Notes under the pieces: generated by a model
The model's input: only the letters and a program-made list of their open reading frames with translations
The model's database searches: none
Told to the model about the DNA's origin: nothing
In this document: piece by piece, positions 22,086 through 34,882 of the stretch
Position numbering within the stretch: position 1 is the stretch's first letter
How the letters are laid out: each line of letters begins with the position of its first letter
Translations under genes and position numbers: made by a program
From: Symsagittifera roscoffensis
Taxonomy: Eukaryota > Xenacoelomorpha > Acoela > Convolutidae
DNA length: 64,000 nucleotides
NCBI RefSeq assembly: GCF_963678635.1
Contig: NC_087068.1
Coordinates: 48,131,724-48,195,723 of the forward strand
Reading direction: 5' to 3'

Positions 22086-23417
22086 ACTCTAAAAAAATTG
22101 ACTGAGTACATAGCTTATTTCTTTCGAATTTGTGAACTGAGCTCTGATTGGTTTGTCAAACATTTCGGGCATTCGGTCCATCGCAAAGACAGCCAAAGGT
22201 ACTACAACAACGAAAAAAGCGGAACGGAAATAAAACTGCCTAAGCGAAAAATCTGCAACTTCGACAACAACTACCGAACTACCGAACTGCCGAACAAGCA
22301 TCAAAAAAGAGACAAAAAATTAAATAATTTGAAGATGCCTCATCATGATGTTGACGCGAATGTTACTTGCGGCTGGAGCTTCACGCGTTGACGACTTCGG
22401 TGGGATAACGGAAGCGCAAAACATTCAAATTTAACATTGCGTTAACTGATTTTTTCGAGATCCCATATTTGTGAAGTTTTGACTTCCGTTTTCGTCGCCT
22501 TTTGATTTGACTTAAACTTAAAAAATAACCAAAAAACGCTTATATGTCTTATTTTGGGAACAGAATGGCAAATTAAAGCTCTGAACAGCGACCCCTCCCC
22601 CTTTTTTATGTCAATCCTTCTCCTCGTGAATAATTGTCTTATTAACTGAAATAAGCATGAAAAAGTACGAAGTATTTTTATTCATCTTAAAGATACGTTG
22701 TGGTCATATGGCTGGTTAAAAAATCGACGTGAGTAGTTCATCAGTCTAACTGGATTTAAGAACTGCTACCTGGGGCTAAGTTGACTTTGAAGGTACGTTG
22801 ACTTCATTAATTCGATTGATTTCGGATAATTCTCAGCGCAGCTCAAAAATCCATTGTCACCTTTGATTTATAGATTGTCGCCGCATACTTGCATGGCGCG
22901 CCTTCATAATAATCATTCCAAAATGCTTTAGGAAAAATCGGAAACATTTAATTTTAATCAGAGGCACGAATCTGATTCCCTTGATCATCTAATATCCCGC
23001 TTAGATAAAATAGATGAAAAAATGTAACTTTTCGCAGCAATTTTTCAATTCTGAAAGTGGAAGATTAGAAAGATTTTGAGAGCTAAAGGGGTCTTTGAAT
23101 TTGTGACAATTCTAATTGACTGCAAATTTTGAGTACGCTGATATGAAAACTTGAAAAAAAATTTTTAGTCAAGTACCTTATCAGGTAAAGAAAAAAGAAC
23201 TTCTACATCTCATTAGTATTGAAAATCAATAACATCTGCAAAAAATTGGATATTAATTGAATTGTCTCCTTAATAAGACCACGACGCCGCCAATGTTCTT
23301 TGAAGTTGAGTTATCTCATTTTCGTTTTGGGAATGAAAGTTAATTTTCAGATGAACTGAAAAACTCAAAGAAGATAAGTGAAGGTTTGAAGTTCAAAGCA
23401 GCAGACAATTTTTTTGG
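22086..23417. other. Unassigned AT-rich stretch
   Basis: A 97-codon plus-strand frame starting at a TTG (22098) is N/K-rich and unrecognised. Nothing else is supported. Confidence 0.4.
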
Positions 23418-23603
23418 TTGTTAGGCGCTATCAAAAAAGTTCTGATATTTTTCTCTGAAACTGTGTTTTCTAAACTAACTTTATCCTCACCAAGGCGCTA
23501 CCATGTTAGGTTGTTAGGCGCCACCATCAAAATTTCTAATATTTTCTCTCCGAAACTGTGTTTTCTAAACCAACTTTTGTCCTAACTAAATGCTCTATCC
23601 GCC
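23418..23603. repeat. 93-bp tandem duplication
   Basis: TTGTTAGGCGC starts at 23418 and again at 23511. Both copies continue with 'gaaactgtgttttctaaac' and a shared tail. Two diverged head-to-tail copies; not coding. Confidence 0.8.
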
Positions 23604-26560
23604 GCAAACTCTAACTCCTGGAGAAACACGGAATAAAAATTTAATTTAATATATTTCATATTTTTAAAATCATACATAGAACGCTGTGGGTTGAAAAACA
23701 ATTGCAATTCTTCAATTCGCATGAAATCGCCGATGAAAACTTGCAAAGTAGCAAAGTAAATTATTTTTGTTTTAATTAAGATGAAAATTCATCCCTTTCC
23801 CTTCCTGTGCTGAACGTGATTCATTCTTGTCATAAACCTCATTTCCAATCATCCAAATACTAACCAATTCGACTAAAAACGGATTAGGTCAGATTTAAGT
23901 TGAGATTACTGACACAGAAAATGGAAATTACAACCCTTTAAATCAATCACTTTCTGTCATTTTTGCTATTATAACCACCCCTTTCCTGCCATAGTATAGA
24001 AAAGGACAGGTATTAATTGGCATCATTTACTGATCCCAAAGGGCTCAAATGAATCTTCATAAAGGCCACGCTAGAAAGTTTGTTCACATGCTAATAGGCA
24101 CATCCTTCAGTTCAAAGACCTTTACATATTTTACAAGCCTACTTTCGGGACTAAAACTAAAAAGTTTACATAACCATAAATTTTTCAGAAGAAAAAGTGA
24201 TCACTAGCTTTGTCCCGGTTGAATTTATCTTGGTAGTAAAATTAAACTTAAAAAAAAACGACTTCTCATTGATTGTTAAAATACCCTCTGAACATCCAGG
24301 GCTCTGGCTGACACGAGGAGTTTTGTTTTGATCTGAATTAGGTTTGAATAAAATCTAGCTAAAACTGACTTGAAAGCACAAAGATCTGGTGAAAATTGTC
24401 CAAATACTGCAAGTCACATCGCAGAACAACAACAAGAAGACATGGAAAATCGTTGTCCATTTTTTACTACTGCTCCTATCCTACAACAACAACGTTAACC
24501 TTTTTTTTACTGCACCCATCCCCCACGCGATCCAGAAAAACGCGATAAAGAGCTACGCTATTGAACAAAAAAATTTCAAAACAAATTCGCAGAGGATGCA
24601 GAAAACGTCATTAGCTTGATAGAGTTGTTAAAAATCATTCATTTTGACCAGCAAAAATCAAAAAAGAAATCTGAATCTTTCAAGAAAGCGCCCCAAAACA
24701 ACGTATTATTTTGCCTTTTGGTTTTTGCCTTTTGGTTTTTGGTTTTTGAATGGTTTTAAACTAATTTCAGATAAATAGGTTTATAGAAAATTTCAATTGC
24801 CTCGTTGCAACTGCCCTTCATGTAATTGATATCTCGAAATTTTTATTAGAAAAAAAAAACAGTTCATATCATCAAATGACTAATGATAAACTCAGATGTA
24901 AATGAGACTCATATCCGTATTCTAATTCACTTTCTCATCCCTTTGGGGCAGAGAGATTACCCCTAAGTGATGGGAGGCGGGAGTAGCGGATGCTTTAGAG
25001 GGGGTTAATGTCTCCTTCTAGAGCTCTTAGATTATCCTGTATTAGGACGGATGACCGGAACTATGACCCAGCGCGTCAGAGGTTTAAAGTGTCACAGTTA
25101 TTGCTCTAAAAGAGTCATTTCTCATTATTGTGAAGTTTGAGTCGCGACACTTTGCCTCGACGACCAATATCCACTGCAAAAAAACGAGTTCTTAGAGCAA
25201 TCCAACTTCCAAGAAAAGCAATAACCTAAATTCTTTAAAAATGTTCAAAAAAGTTTAATTAAAATTTTGAAATCAACAAAATCAAACAGAAATGGCTTCA
25301 TAAAAATAACTGAAATCGTTTTTCGCGTGTTGAAGCATTCCAGAGTTTTTTTTTTTTTTTCAATTCCCAGATTGACTGTTGGGTGCAATATAAAAAAGTA
25401 TATATATATTGAATTTTTTAAAATGTTATAGGTGAACGCACTGCTTATGACATCAGCAGGTTCATTTTTGAAACAGGTCAGTAATTCAAAAATCAGGTGT
25501 AATACTACTGTAAAATAGGCAAATTAGAATGAACAAATTACTGATCCAAAATATTTATTAATCACTTATTAGGGTGTCACACAATGGGGTGATTACAATT
25601 TTAAGCCACAGGTGTACAATTCAAAAAAAATCACAAAAAATAACAAAAAAATAATTTCATCTTTTCGGCTTACATATCTATTTTAAAAGTCGTGTTTTTG
25701 CCATCTTTCGTGCGAAAATAAGAGCAAGTTAACGAGTTGCTACATTAATATTTGTCTTACTGGCAACTAACTAGGTGCTGATTCTATTGAAAAGAGGGCA
25801 GTTCAACCCAATTCAACCCAACCCATTAAACAGCTCCTCATTTTACATGTAAGAAATGACCTCTAGACGAGAGTTTATTTGAATTGTAGCAAACCCAAAA
25901 TTTCTTCTGAAAACTGTAAAACTGGGATTACAGTATGGTCAATAAAAAACCGTCTTAATTTCTAGACCCCAAAGGATCTTAGAGCAATGAAAGTTTAGCC
26001 TATAGACGGCAAAATTTTGCTAGAATAAGGTTTTATATCTTTGTTATATAGTTTTCTACAATAGGGACTAATTTCCTAATCAAAAACTCATTGGCGACAA
26101 TGATCACAAAATAGTTGCATGTTAATTTTTTTTGAAAAACGTCAATTTTTTTTTAAAAAGCTTCAAAATCGCTTGCAGTGTCAGAGTTAAAATCGTTAAT
26201 CAGATGGGTGTGCAAATAAAGCTGCCTCCTTGTTATCGCGAGAGGAAATTTGTTCACCTCTCATTCCTACTTGCCCGAGGAAATCTAGCGGGGGATTTGG
26301 GTTGCAGACGGACGATGGAAACAAAAAGGAAATTTGGGGGTAAATGTTGATAAGAGACGGAAATGGTTTATTAGATTTTATTTGAGTTACGCAGACTGTG
26401 ATGAATTAATCATTTACTTCTAAGTCTGGTTTTGTTGATTTTTCTCACTCTAGACAGGTGTTTGTTTGTGTGTTGTCACTTTAGCAGACAAATAAACTCT
26501 AATAATAAATAAAGAAAACGCGACGATATAAGAACTGAGGAAATTAATATATACTTTAAA
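23604..26560. other. Unassigned AT-rich stretch
   Basis: About 3 kb without a supported gene. 24389-24619 is an N/K-rich open frame without motifs. A mildly GC-richer patch at about 24950-25080 has no recognisable identity. Could be intron or intergenic DNA. Confidence 0.45.
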
Positions 26561-26780
26561 CTAGGGGCGGATCTAGGATTTTCTCGCGGGGGGAGGGGGT
26601 TCAAAAAATTTTTGAAAATTTTGTCGACCTTTTATTTTTTTAGGTCGTCCAGATTGATTCTTCGAGCACTCCCAGAACACTTTCAAGACCCTATTTTAAA
26701 CAAAAGTTTTGCGCCGCAGGCATGTTTTATAAAAAAAGTATAGAAAATTTCATTCTTTCATTTACGCCGACTAAAATTTT
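26561..26780. mobile_element. hAT-type MITE fragment
   Basis: Starts CTAGGGGCGGATCTAGGATTTTCTCG, split here as TAGGGGCGGATCTAGG then ATTTTCTCG, the same end as the complete copies at 34476, 35258 and 35647, followed by the same 'tttttgaaaattttgtcgacc' interior. The opposite end is missing, so it is truncated. The right limit is approximate. Confidence 0.7.
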
Positions 26781-26984
26781 TTCCGACTATACATGATTGC
26801 TGATTTCTGTTGAAATGTTCAGCGCCTTAAATCATCTACTAAAATGTGAAAAAATATCCTCTTTTCGCCTAGTAATCACTGGGCTAACTTTGGAAAAAAA
26901 ACAATATAATGATCCAGTGCTTAACCATTTATTTGTTCCTCTGCTCATAAAAGAGCGCTTCACCGTTTGTGAAGCGGTGAATAA

Positions 26985-27022
26985 AGTAGTTTTCACCGTT
27001 TGTAAAAACGGTGAAAACTACT
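26985..27022. repeat. Perfect 17-bp inverted repeat, 4-nt loop
   Basis: Arms AGTAGTTTTCACCGTTT (26985-27001) and its exact reverse complement (27006-27022) around GTAA. Just upstream, CGCTTCAC...GTGAAGCG at about 26955-26975 makes a second small hairpin containing the same CACCGTTTGT phrase. Function unknown. Confidence 0.85.
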
Positions 27023-29102
27023 TTTTTCAGGTTTTTTTCATTTGGCTGTAAACATTCACTATTTAAGGAAAATGCATTGAAACAGAAACGATACAGAGGT
27101 TCAAAAATATTGCAATAGACCCACCCGAAACATTGCAAGCTTGGGGGTAGCAAAAGTGACTACCTAAAAAGTACTTAAAAACACGTCGAAAATTCTTCAA
27201 AAAAAGTTGAAAACACTGACTGCATCTACAAAAGTTTCATATATGTAGGTCTCAAATGATGTTCAATTTAAGGAACAAAGTTCGAGAAACGAAAGGCCTG
27301 GCACTATATTGTCACTGAAACAAAAATCACTGAGCAGCAATTAGGCAGACGATGCTTGGGTAGAATTCGTTTGGGCCATTAAAAAAATCCTTACAAACTT
27401 TGAGCTATATTAAATTTCAAAACTCGGAACTTATTACATCCAACGCAGCACAAAATATATCAAATTTTTAATTTTGCTTTTCGAAAAACCTAATATTCGG
27501 CAATTAAACGGATACAACAATATGCGCCAGTCTTACTTGGGCCGATGAATCTATAAAGCGAAAACTTTAGCAGGTAACGGAAGTTCTTGAAACTCAATCG
27601 CCTGCAATTTTACAAGTGGCAAATACAGTACTCTGGAATAATAATAAGTTCCTGATCTTTCTTAAAAACCCATACTTTGTAAAGTAATGCGACAAAATCA
27701 GTAATCAAACCGCGATCCGAAATTCAAGAAAAACAGTTTCAAAGTCCTTAGATTAAAAAACAACAAGGCCTGACCGCATTTCAAACTGGTGATGCTGTAC
27801 TTCCAAGGAACGCAACTTTTCACCAGACCAAAAGAAAAAGGCTTCGAAATTGCTGAGGTTTGATTTGAAAGCTGGAAAATTTGTAGTTCCCTTTTTCAAG
27901 TACACTTGCTCCCGCAAAACAATCTTTTTCTTGTAACTTTCAGGAAATACTCATTATAGAATTAATTGCTAGTAAGTTTTATGGAATTTTTCTTTAAACG
28001 ATTTCAAAAAAGCAAATAATTTTCTCTGGCTACAAGCCTCAATTCACTTTTTACTCTTCCCATTTTTTACTCTTTTGTATCAAACTATGCTTCGAGCCCC
28101 CACTCAGAATTTTTCGAAAATTTTGAAAACAAGTACAGTTAAACAAACTAGCGTGCCTCAATTTAGTTCGGAACATTTTCTAGGACGGATTAATTCTCCA
28201 CTTTTTCATTAAAAAACACAAAATATATATCGCTTTGGTTGTCCCACAGTGGCCAAATGGGCAATCTTCAAACCCCCAAAAGTAAACAAAAAAGATAACA
28301 GGAGAAAAAAATGCTAGTTGAAAAGTCAAAATTTTTCTGGCTAAAACAAACTATCCTCAACACAATTACACAGTCGCTTTCTTCGAAAATCGAAACAAAC
28401 AATTTTTGATTTGTTAACATATTTCATGAAGTCAGCAAAAGTGACCACGTTTAGCTATCAAATACGAGTTTTGTATAGTTTTTTGTCACGCTCAAGGGGT
28501 CAGCAAGGACTTAGTACCTGCTAATTGTTCCGGCTATTTGAAAAATGGGAAGGAACTTTTTATTCGGGTGTGCCTTAGTTTTTTTTTTGCTTTTTGTTTT
28601 CCACGCAAAATCAGGTACCACAATAAATCATCGGATTGCGTTGAGTGATATATATTATTAAAGCGCTTTCAGTCATAATTCAAACCACTATAATTTTTTT
28701 TTATTTCATTTTAGGAACGAATAACTTCACAAAAAATTTAAAAACTTTCTGCAAAAAAGCAAAAAAATTTACATGTTTTTTTCTAGTTTTTCTAGTCACT
28801 TTTTAAAAAAAATTTTTGTCCAAATTGCCTATTTTACTATGACTGTATAATAGGCCTAACTTTTATTTTTACTTCAGTTCCTTCACACCAAGCAAAAATA
28901 CTACAATAACTCTTCTAAACCTATTTTCTTAAAGACCATGGTCGAAACATTCTGTGCTAATTGCACAGTAACGGCTATCCTTGTTTCAAAGTGATTTTAG
29001 ACAAGCCAGATTTGGAATGATTCAGATAATTAAAAATGTTCATACTCATAACTTAGCTCTGAGCGTTCCGTTTCGACTACCGTTTAACAAATTCAATTGT
29101 TT
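27023..29102. other. Unassigned AT-rich stretch
   Basis: About 2 kb with no supported gene, RNA or clear repeat. Confidence 0.45.
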
Positions 29103-29638
29103 TTGTTCCGACTTTCGCTACGAAAGTAACGGAATATTTGTGCTCGGATTGTTTTTTTTTTCTTCAGACAAATTTCGACTTTTTAACTAGCCATTTTTGA
29201 CGGATTTTTTTTTATACAAAAACTATTGTTGTCCTGAGCTTAAATTTGAAAAGATGTTGTCCTGAGCTTAAACTTCACCTGTGATCATTTTTGTAAAGTA
29301 AAGAGGGTTTAAAAATTATCATTTTGACCAATTTGGGACAATTAACGCTCGATATAGTTCGCGCTATTAACGCGTAAGCGGAGATTTAACCGTCTTAAAA
29401 ATTGTTCCAAATTGGTTGAAAGAAGCTCATTTGCCATAACTGATTTGTTACAAGGAGCAAAATCTTTTGTTTTCTTCTTTATATGGCGCGTGGGGGGTGA
29501 TTTTCAAGTTTTCGAAAAAAAATATTTAATTTATTTTATTTCATTTAATTTTTTTATGTTGTTTGTTTTTACTGCTCCAAAAACGTTAAAAGGCAGTCTG
29601 AACATTCAAGGCTTCACCCTCATTCGAGCAGTCTTGTT
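29103..29638 (+). mobile_element. Helentron-like non-autonomous element, copy A
   Basis: About 0.54 kb. Begins TTGTTCCGACTTTCG with a hairpin (CTTTCG...CGAAAG) and 'taacggaatatttgtgctcgg', and ends '...gagcagtcttgtt'. This copy is diverged near the 3' end (GGCTTCACCCTCATTCGAG). No coding capacity. See the better copies at 58615 and 60736 for the structural argument. Confidence 0.75.
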
Positions 29639-31150
29639 CTGTTTTAGAAACACCCCCTCTCTCTATCTCTCTCTTCTCCCTCGAACACGCAAGGTCAAGC
29701 ACAGGTTGATAAGTTTTGCTTCTATAAACGTAAAGAGTAGATCAAACAGCTAGCCATAATTTGATTTGAAATGATTTATAAGACGGCTTAATTCGCTGCA
29801 GAAGCTATGCGTTAAAAGAAATTTGGAAACTGTTTACAATTTAGTTGTCCCGTATTGGCCAAATTGTTGATTTTAAAAACCCCAAACCTACAAAAAGGAC
29901 GCAAGGCATCAATTAAAGAATTTTTCTGCCGAAAGTTTGAAGATTAGTTTTTTTGAAAACAAAGCGCATTGTCTTGCTAACAATGACCACCCACTGCTTC
30001 TAGACCCAATTTGTTCAGTTATTCATCACTCAATATTTGATCCAACTATACTGGATCAATTCTCTCTCAAAAGTCTTTACTCAAACAGATGTTTTAAGGA
30101 AAAGGAGGAGGATATTCGAGGTTTGGTTTGCTGAGGTTTGGTTTGCTGAGGCTCCCATAAACACATTCAGTAGTGTCAGCATCTGTCTTTTTTCCATTAA
30201 ATTATTCACGTTTGTTGATTTTAACCGCGGCTGTCTCCTTTGATCTTTTTTCAGCTCGGCCGCATGAAAAACTATTTTCTCGAACATAATACGATATTGA
30301 ATTTAAATTGTGGTCATGAAACTACGCAAATGTTTGACTCAGAGCAGATTTTATTTATTAAACTAAATTGGACTTCTAGTTTGAAATGCGATAGAGGCGG
30401 GGCTAGTTGGCAGTAAGACTTGCACTTTGTTTAAGAAGGGGTGGTACTCCAAGTCATAGATCAATTTTGGCATAATTCGCTGTTCAAACTCAACAAAAAC
30501 ACAAAACTAGTCGCAAAGTTGTCTACCAAAACATTCTCGTATCTTAAAGTCAACATAAGGCTCACAAAACCAACCGAGTCAACATCTGTTTCGAACGGAT
30601 TAATGAAAGGATATTATATGTTATAACGTGTTTATAACTGTGGGCTGAACTATGGCTACTTTTAGAATACTGACATTGAATTTCAGTTTCATGTACCAAG
30701 ATTACTAGCCTTCAATCATTCTTATCATATGAGTTCAATTTGTGTATTTGTGGCGAGAAATTTGCGGACTCGGTTTAAGCAAATTCGGTTCGGCCTCAAA
30801 ATGACACGAAACGTCTCCAATGTGTCAAAAATCAATCAATAAGCGTGAAATTTGTGTCGAGACTTTGACACCATTCAACGTCATTGGACAGCATTTGATT
30901 GAAGATTCAAGTTTGAACAGATATTAAGCGAGGCAACCTTGCTCTCATTAGGGCTATCAATAACTCATGTTAACTATAAGCTGACGCTTGAAATTTTGTT
31001 TACCCAGCCATAACTGACAACTTGTGCCCCTGTTTCATGTACCGAGGGTAAATACTTCGATGGGCGGGCTCCTGCTGACAATACACTTGACATTATCAAA
31101 AATAAACAATCCCATCTAAATCCGTCGGATAAATTAGCCCCGAATCTCAG
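29639..31150. other. Unassigned AT-rich stretch
   Basis: No supported gene. A 15-bp exact tandem duplication ('gaggtttggtttgct' type) lies at about 30117-30150. Confidence 0.45.
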
Positions 31151-31423
31151 CATTATAGGCCCCTCCCACCTTTGGCATTTCTAGTCACCGGAAGTTTCTC
31201 TAAGTCGTCTGCAGACATTCCTAAGGTTAAGACCATTTATCCACGGGGGAAAGGACCAACACAAGAGCTGTACAGCTCATCACGGCGAACCGCTGTTGTG
31301 CCCCTGACATATATGCCAAATAAAAAGACACCCAAACCAATACCTCGAACCAAATCTGAACTGTTTCACGCTGTGTTAGTGAGCGACGTACAAGAAATTG
31401 AACGCCAAATTTTGAAAAAATGA
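31151..31423 (+). CDS. Exon-like open stretch, unrecognised
   Basis: An open frame of at least 83 codons without clear ATG, preceded by an acceptor-like 'cgaatctcag' at 31141-31150. It reads TGSFSKSSADIPKVKTIYPR, then RTAVVPLTYMPNKKTP, then TKSELFHAVLVSDVQEIERQ. Composition is balanced (R, P, S, V, D, E) and GC-richer than the flanks, unlike the random AT-rich frames nearby. The LFHAVLVSDVQEIERQ segment loosely resembles an ankyrin-type helix pair, but this is not enough to name a family. A short exon with a strong donor follows at 31513-31553, supporting a spliced host gene on the plus strand. Confidence 0.45.
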   Translation, partial: HYRPLPPLAFLVTGSFSKSSADIPKVKTIYPRGKGPTQELYSSSRRTAVVPLTYMPNKKTPKPIPRTKSELFHAVLVSDVQEIERQILKK

Positions 31424-31512
31424 GAAGTTTTCATAATTTTTGACTGGTTTCTGGTAACTGAGTGGACAAAAAAAATCATAGCCCACAAAAGTAAAATTTA
31501 AATTTTTAGCAG

Positions 31513-31553
31513 GTCTTGATGAAGAATTAAGACAGCTGTTTTTTGAACAGATG
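31513..31553 (+). CDS. Possible 41-nt micro-exon
   Basis: Bounded by 'aatttttagcag' and a consensus donor ATG|GTAAGT. One frame reads GLDEELRQLFFEQM without stops. It lies 90 bp after the exon-like stretch ending at 31423 and could belong to the same gene. Confidence 0.4.
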
Positions 31554-32498
31554 GTAAGTTGCTTCCTAATTTTGGTTTTCTTTGCGAACAAACGGGTTTT
31601 TCTCTTCCAATCTTCCCCCTTCAAGAAAGAGGGGGCAAAAGATTGTTAAGGAGATTAAGTTAGTCGAATATTTCTGACCAATCAGATTGCAGCAAAACTG
31701 AAACTCTCAATATAAATAAGCTCTAGTGAATTCACTGTTGTTATTTAGAGGGGTGGCAATTCTTTTGTAGGTACCATAGGGGGAGGGGGGATTGTTAAGT
31801 AGATCCAACAAACGCTTTCAGGCATTGATTTTCTGAGCCGCCTTTAAGACTGCAATAGGAGACAATCGTCATTGGTAGCCAGTTATGATTGGACTATTAA
31901 TAAAACGTGTGGCCGTGATCTACAATTTATTACTGGGTGGTCCGACCAGGCGTGAACAATCAGAAGGCCGCCTCCTTTCCATTTCCATTCCCCCGTTCAT
32001 TTCCTACTTGCCTCTCCCGGTAGGCGGGAAATGGGGATCAAATGAAGGCTACATGGCACATGGGATTGTAATTGGAATTTATCAAACACTTCAACTCGGC
32101 TCCGCCCTTTAATTGAAACCTGCCCGAGCCAGCCTTGTCTCGATTCTAGCTCAACCTTGAGACCAATACCATGTACCTACTGTCCCGTCCCTCTAACGAT
32201 CAGATTTGTTTTGGGTTAAATTTTCTCAAAGTCCAAACAAAAAACAGAAATCTAAGAAAAACAGGAAAGACCAGTTGCTCTGGAAAAAAGCCCCCAAAAA
32301 CTCCCACCACAGACAAGAAACGAAAATAAAAAGGAAGAAAAGAGCTCGCAGAGTTTTATAAATTTCCATTCCGTTGGTTTTGGGTGGAGGCTGGCTTAGG
32401 TATATAAATTGACTTCCTGAAGCGACAAATAATAGCAAGCTAGCTTAAATAATTGAACATAGCCAAACGTAAAGCATAGTAAGCAAGAAACCGAAAGA
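31554..32498. other. Unassigned stretch
   Basis: Includes a GC-richer patch around 31920-32110 with an open frame of 75 codons, without recognisable motif. No further exons of the possible gene at 31.2 kb could be placed. Confidence 0.4.
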
Positions 32499-32965
32499 AG
32501 ACTGCTCGTGTCACGGCAAAATCCTGAATGTTCCCATTGCCCTTTAACTGCCTTGAATACTGTTTGCTCAATGAATTTTTGACGGTATATAAAACTTAGA
32601 CTGATAACATCAATATTTTGTTGCTTTTTTTGAAGAAAATGGGAATATTTATGCTTGGGGTGTTTTTTTATTTAGTCAATTTTCGACTTTTTAACTACGA
32701 GCAGTCTGAAGTAATGACGTTTGAGCAGTCTTAAAAGTAACATACTTTTTAACTGAATGGAGTTAAGGAGACCAATAAAACCGCTCGTATTAGGGCAAAA
32801 CCCTGAATGTTCCGCCGGCGTTTTCATTTCTATGGGGTAATTTAAAAAAATTAATTGATGAAATTTTCAAAAAACAAACAGATAAAAATCAAACGTTTTT
32901 TTCATGTTTAGTTTTGAAAATCATCCTCCCACAAGCTATGTAAAGTACAAAGAATTAAGTAGACC
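32499..32965 (-). mobile_element. Two truncated 3' ends of the Helentron-like family
   Basis: Two partial copies in reverse orientation: one at about 32499-32552 ('gactgctcgtgtcacggc...tgaatgttcc') and one at about 32776-32822 ('ccgctcgtattagggc...tgaatgttccg'), followed by part of the family interior at 32910-32945. With the copy starting at 32966 they form a head-to-tail row of three element ends. Confidence 0.65.
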
Positions 32966-33691
32966 AACAAGACTGCTCGTATCAAGGCAAAACCTTGAAT
33001 GTTCCGACCGCCCAATAATTGGTCTCGAATTGTTTTGATATACAAAGTATTGACAAACTACAAATTTTACGCTGATAATATCAAAGTGTTAAACTTCAGT
33101 CGTTTATGGAATTACTCAGACCAATTAGCTTGCCTCAATTCAATTTGGAAGAAAAATGAGTGCGGATAATTTGACCCGCATAAAAAGTTTGCGTTTTCAA
33201 TTAAACTATCAAAGTATTATTCCAGCAGCAAAGCAGCAATTTAGTCAAGTGCAAGCATCATTCCTTGGCGATATCAAGATTTCCGAATTGATGCCCATAT
33301 GCAATCAACTTTTTCTAAAATTGGTCTTAACAAAAAAACCACCCAGGCGTTAATGCTCCTCACTTTTTCTCAAAATTCCGAGCAAAAAGCATGCTCAGTT
33401 ATATTTGGAACGATTTCTAATGCAGATTAAGTATCTGCTTCCGCGTTAATAGCAAAAAATAAATCGCGAGTTAAGTTTCCCAAATTGACCGAAATGGTAA
33501 TCATTGAACCCACATCACTTCACAAAAATTTATCACGAGTGAATTATCTTTTCAATTTTAAGCTCAAGACAACAATACTTTTTGAATGATATGAAAAGTT
33601 TCCGTCAAAAATAGCTAGTTAAAAAGTCAAAACTTGTCTGAAAAAAATACAACCCCGAGCAGAAATATTCCATGACTTTCTTCGAAAATTG
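32966..33691 (-). mobile_element. Helentron-like element, reverse copy B
   Basis: Reads in reverse from 33691 to 32966. Recognisable landmarks are AACAAGACTGCTCGTATC at 32966, the 'cccaaattgacc' and 'aacgatttctaatgcagatt' blocks near 33410-33490, and 'caaaaatagctagttaaaaagtc' with the 'cgagcagaaatattcc' end near 33610-33675. It is longer than other copies because of about 250 bp of extra sequence at about 33040-33350. Confidence 0.7.
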
Positions 33692-34467
33692 GAAAAATTA
33701 GCTCAATTCAATTTGGAAAAATTGTGGTGCGGGATAATTCACCACGAATAAATATTGTGGGTTGCACTTTCTCTGTCAAAGTATAAAAAGAGCAGTTTAG
33801 TTAGACTCGTTTCACAGCTACCGTAAAGTCAGGATACTATAGTGCTGAGCCCAATTTTTCTGTGAAAATGTAAGAATCGATCCTCCAAAAAAAATTTTGT
33901 CGAAAATTGGTCTTAAAAACTACATGTATATGTAAGTTTCAGTTTTATCAGAAATAGCACCAAAAATTTTTATCACAAAAATCGATTTCATCTTCACGCC
34001 TATTTCCTCGACATTGAATAAAATTTGTCATATCACGGCACAAAGGTTTTCAAGATGAAATAAGAATTCGGCCGCATTTGACGATTGTTTGTGGCAACTG
34101 ATTATGCGTGGAAAAACAACGCCCCGGATTACCAACTTTCTCCTCAAAACTTGTGCTTGAAAAAAAAGATATGAAAAAAGTTAAAAACTTCAGCATTTGT
34201 TCGCATAAAATGATTTAGGGTTGAAACAGATTGCCAGTTTGATATCTGCATATTTTAGCTAGCAATCACACACGCGCTATTTTGTTACAGAAAAAAAATT
34301 GCCTAATCAAAACGTCATGATTTTGAGTTTGAGTCTTCAAAAAAAACTGTTCTTTTAATGAATCCCCCCTCTCATCGCGCACCAGCAAATTTTTAGAAAA
34401 AATTTTTGCTCATAATGCTCGATTACTGTCAAATCGAATCATACCGCTGTTCCAAACATAATTGGTC
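33692..34467. other. Unassigned AT-rich stretch
   Basis: No gene or clear repeat. 33690-33800 partly repeats 33120-33220 ('tcaattcaatttggaa' and following). Confidence 0.45.
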
Positions 34468-34882
34468 CTTACCAGCAGGGGCAGATTTAGGGGGGCGGGG
34501 CGGTGGGGGGGGGGGGCGGGGGGGGGTTTTACGGACGCCTCCTTTCTCCCCTCCTCAGGGATTCGACCCCGTGCCGACCCAAAGGGTCCCCCCTTTGGTA
34601 CTTTTTAAGATATCCATTTTTGGCCGACCGACCCTAAAATTTTCTAAAGGCGCCTTCGGCGCCAATATATATATATATATACTAATTTTGAGGGGGGGTG
34701 CACGCCAAAAAAAACGCAATTTTTTTGGTCAAAATTCTCCAAAAAGTGCCAAAAACGCCTTTTTTGGTCTGTTTTTTCAAAATTTCAAAAAGTTTTTCAA
34801 AAAAAAGATCGAAAAAATTTCGAAAATTTTTTGAAAATCCGCCCCCTCTCGAGAAAATCCTGGATCCGCCCCTGCTTACTAG
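34468..34882. mobile_element. hAT-type MITE copy 1 with 8-bp target duplication
   Basis: The element is 34476-34874 (399 bp). It begins CAGGGGCAGATTTAGG and ends GGATCCGCCCCTG, imperfect inverted ends of hAT style (CAGGG...). Target duplication is CTTACCAG (34468-34475) and CTTACTAG (34875-34882), 8 bp with one mismatch. The interior has a long G-rich tract (34490-34527) and 'ggcgccttcggcgcc'. It has no transposase. hAT elements make 8-bp duplications. Confidence 0.88.

Noticed and set aside
24900-25130. Slightly GC-richer patch that could be an RNA gene
   Set aside because: I could not fold it into a tRNA or match any rRNA or snRNA landmark by eye.
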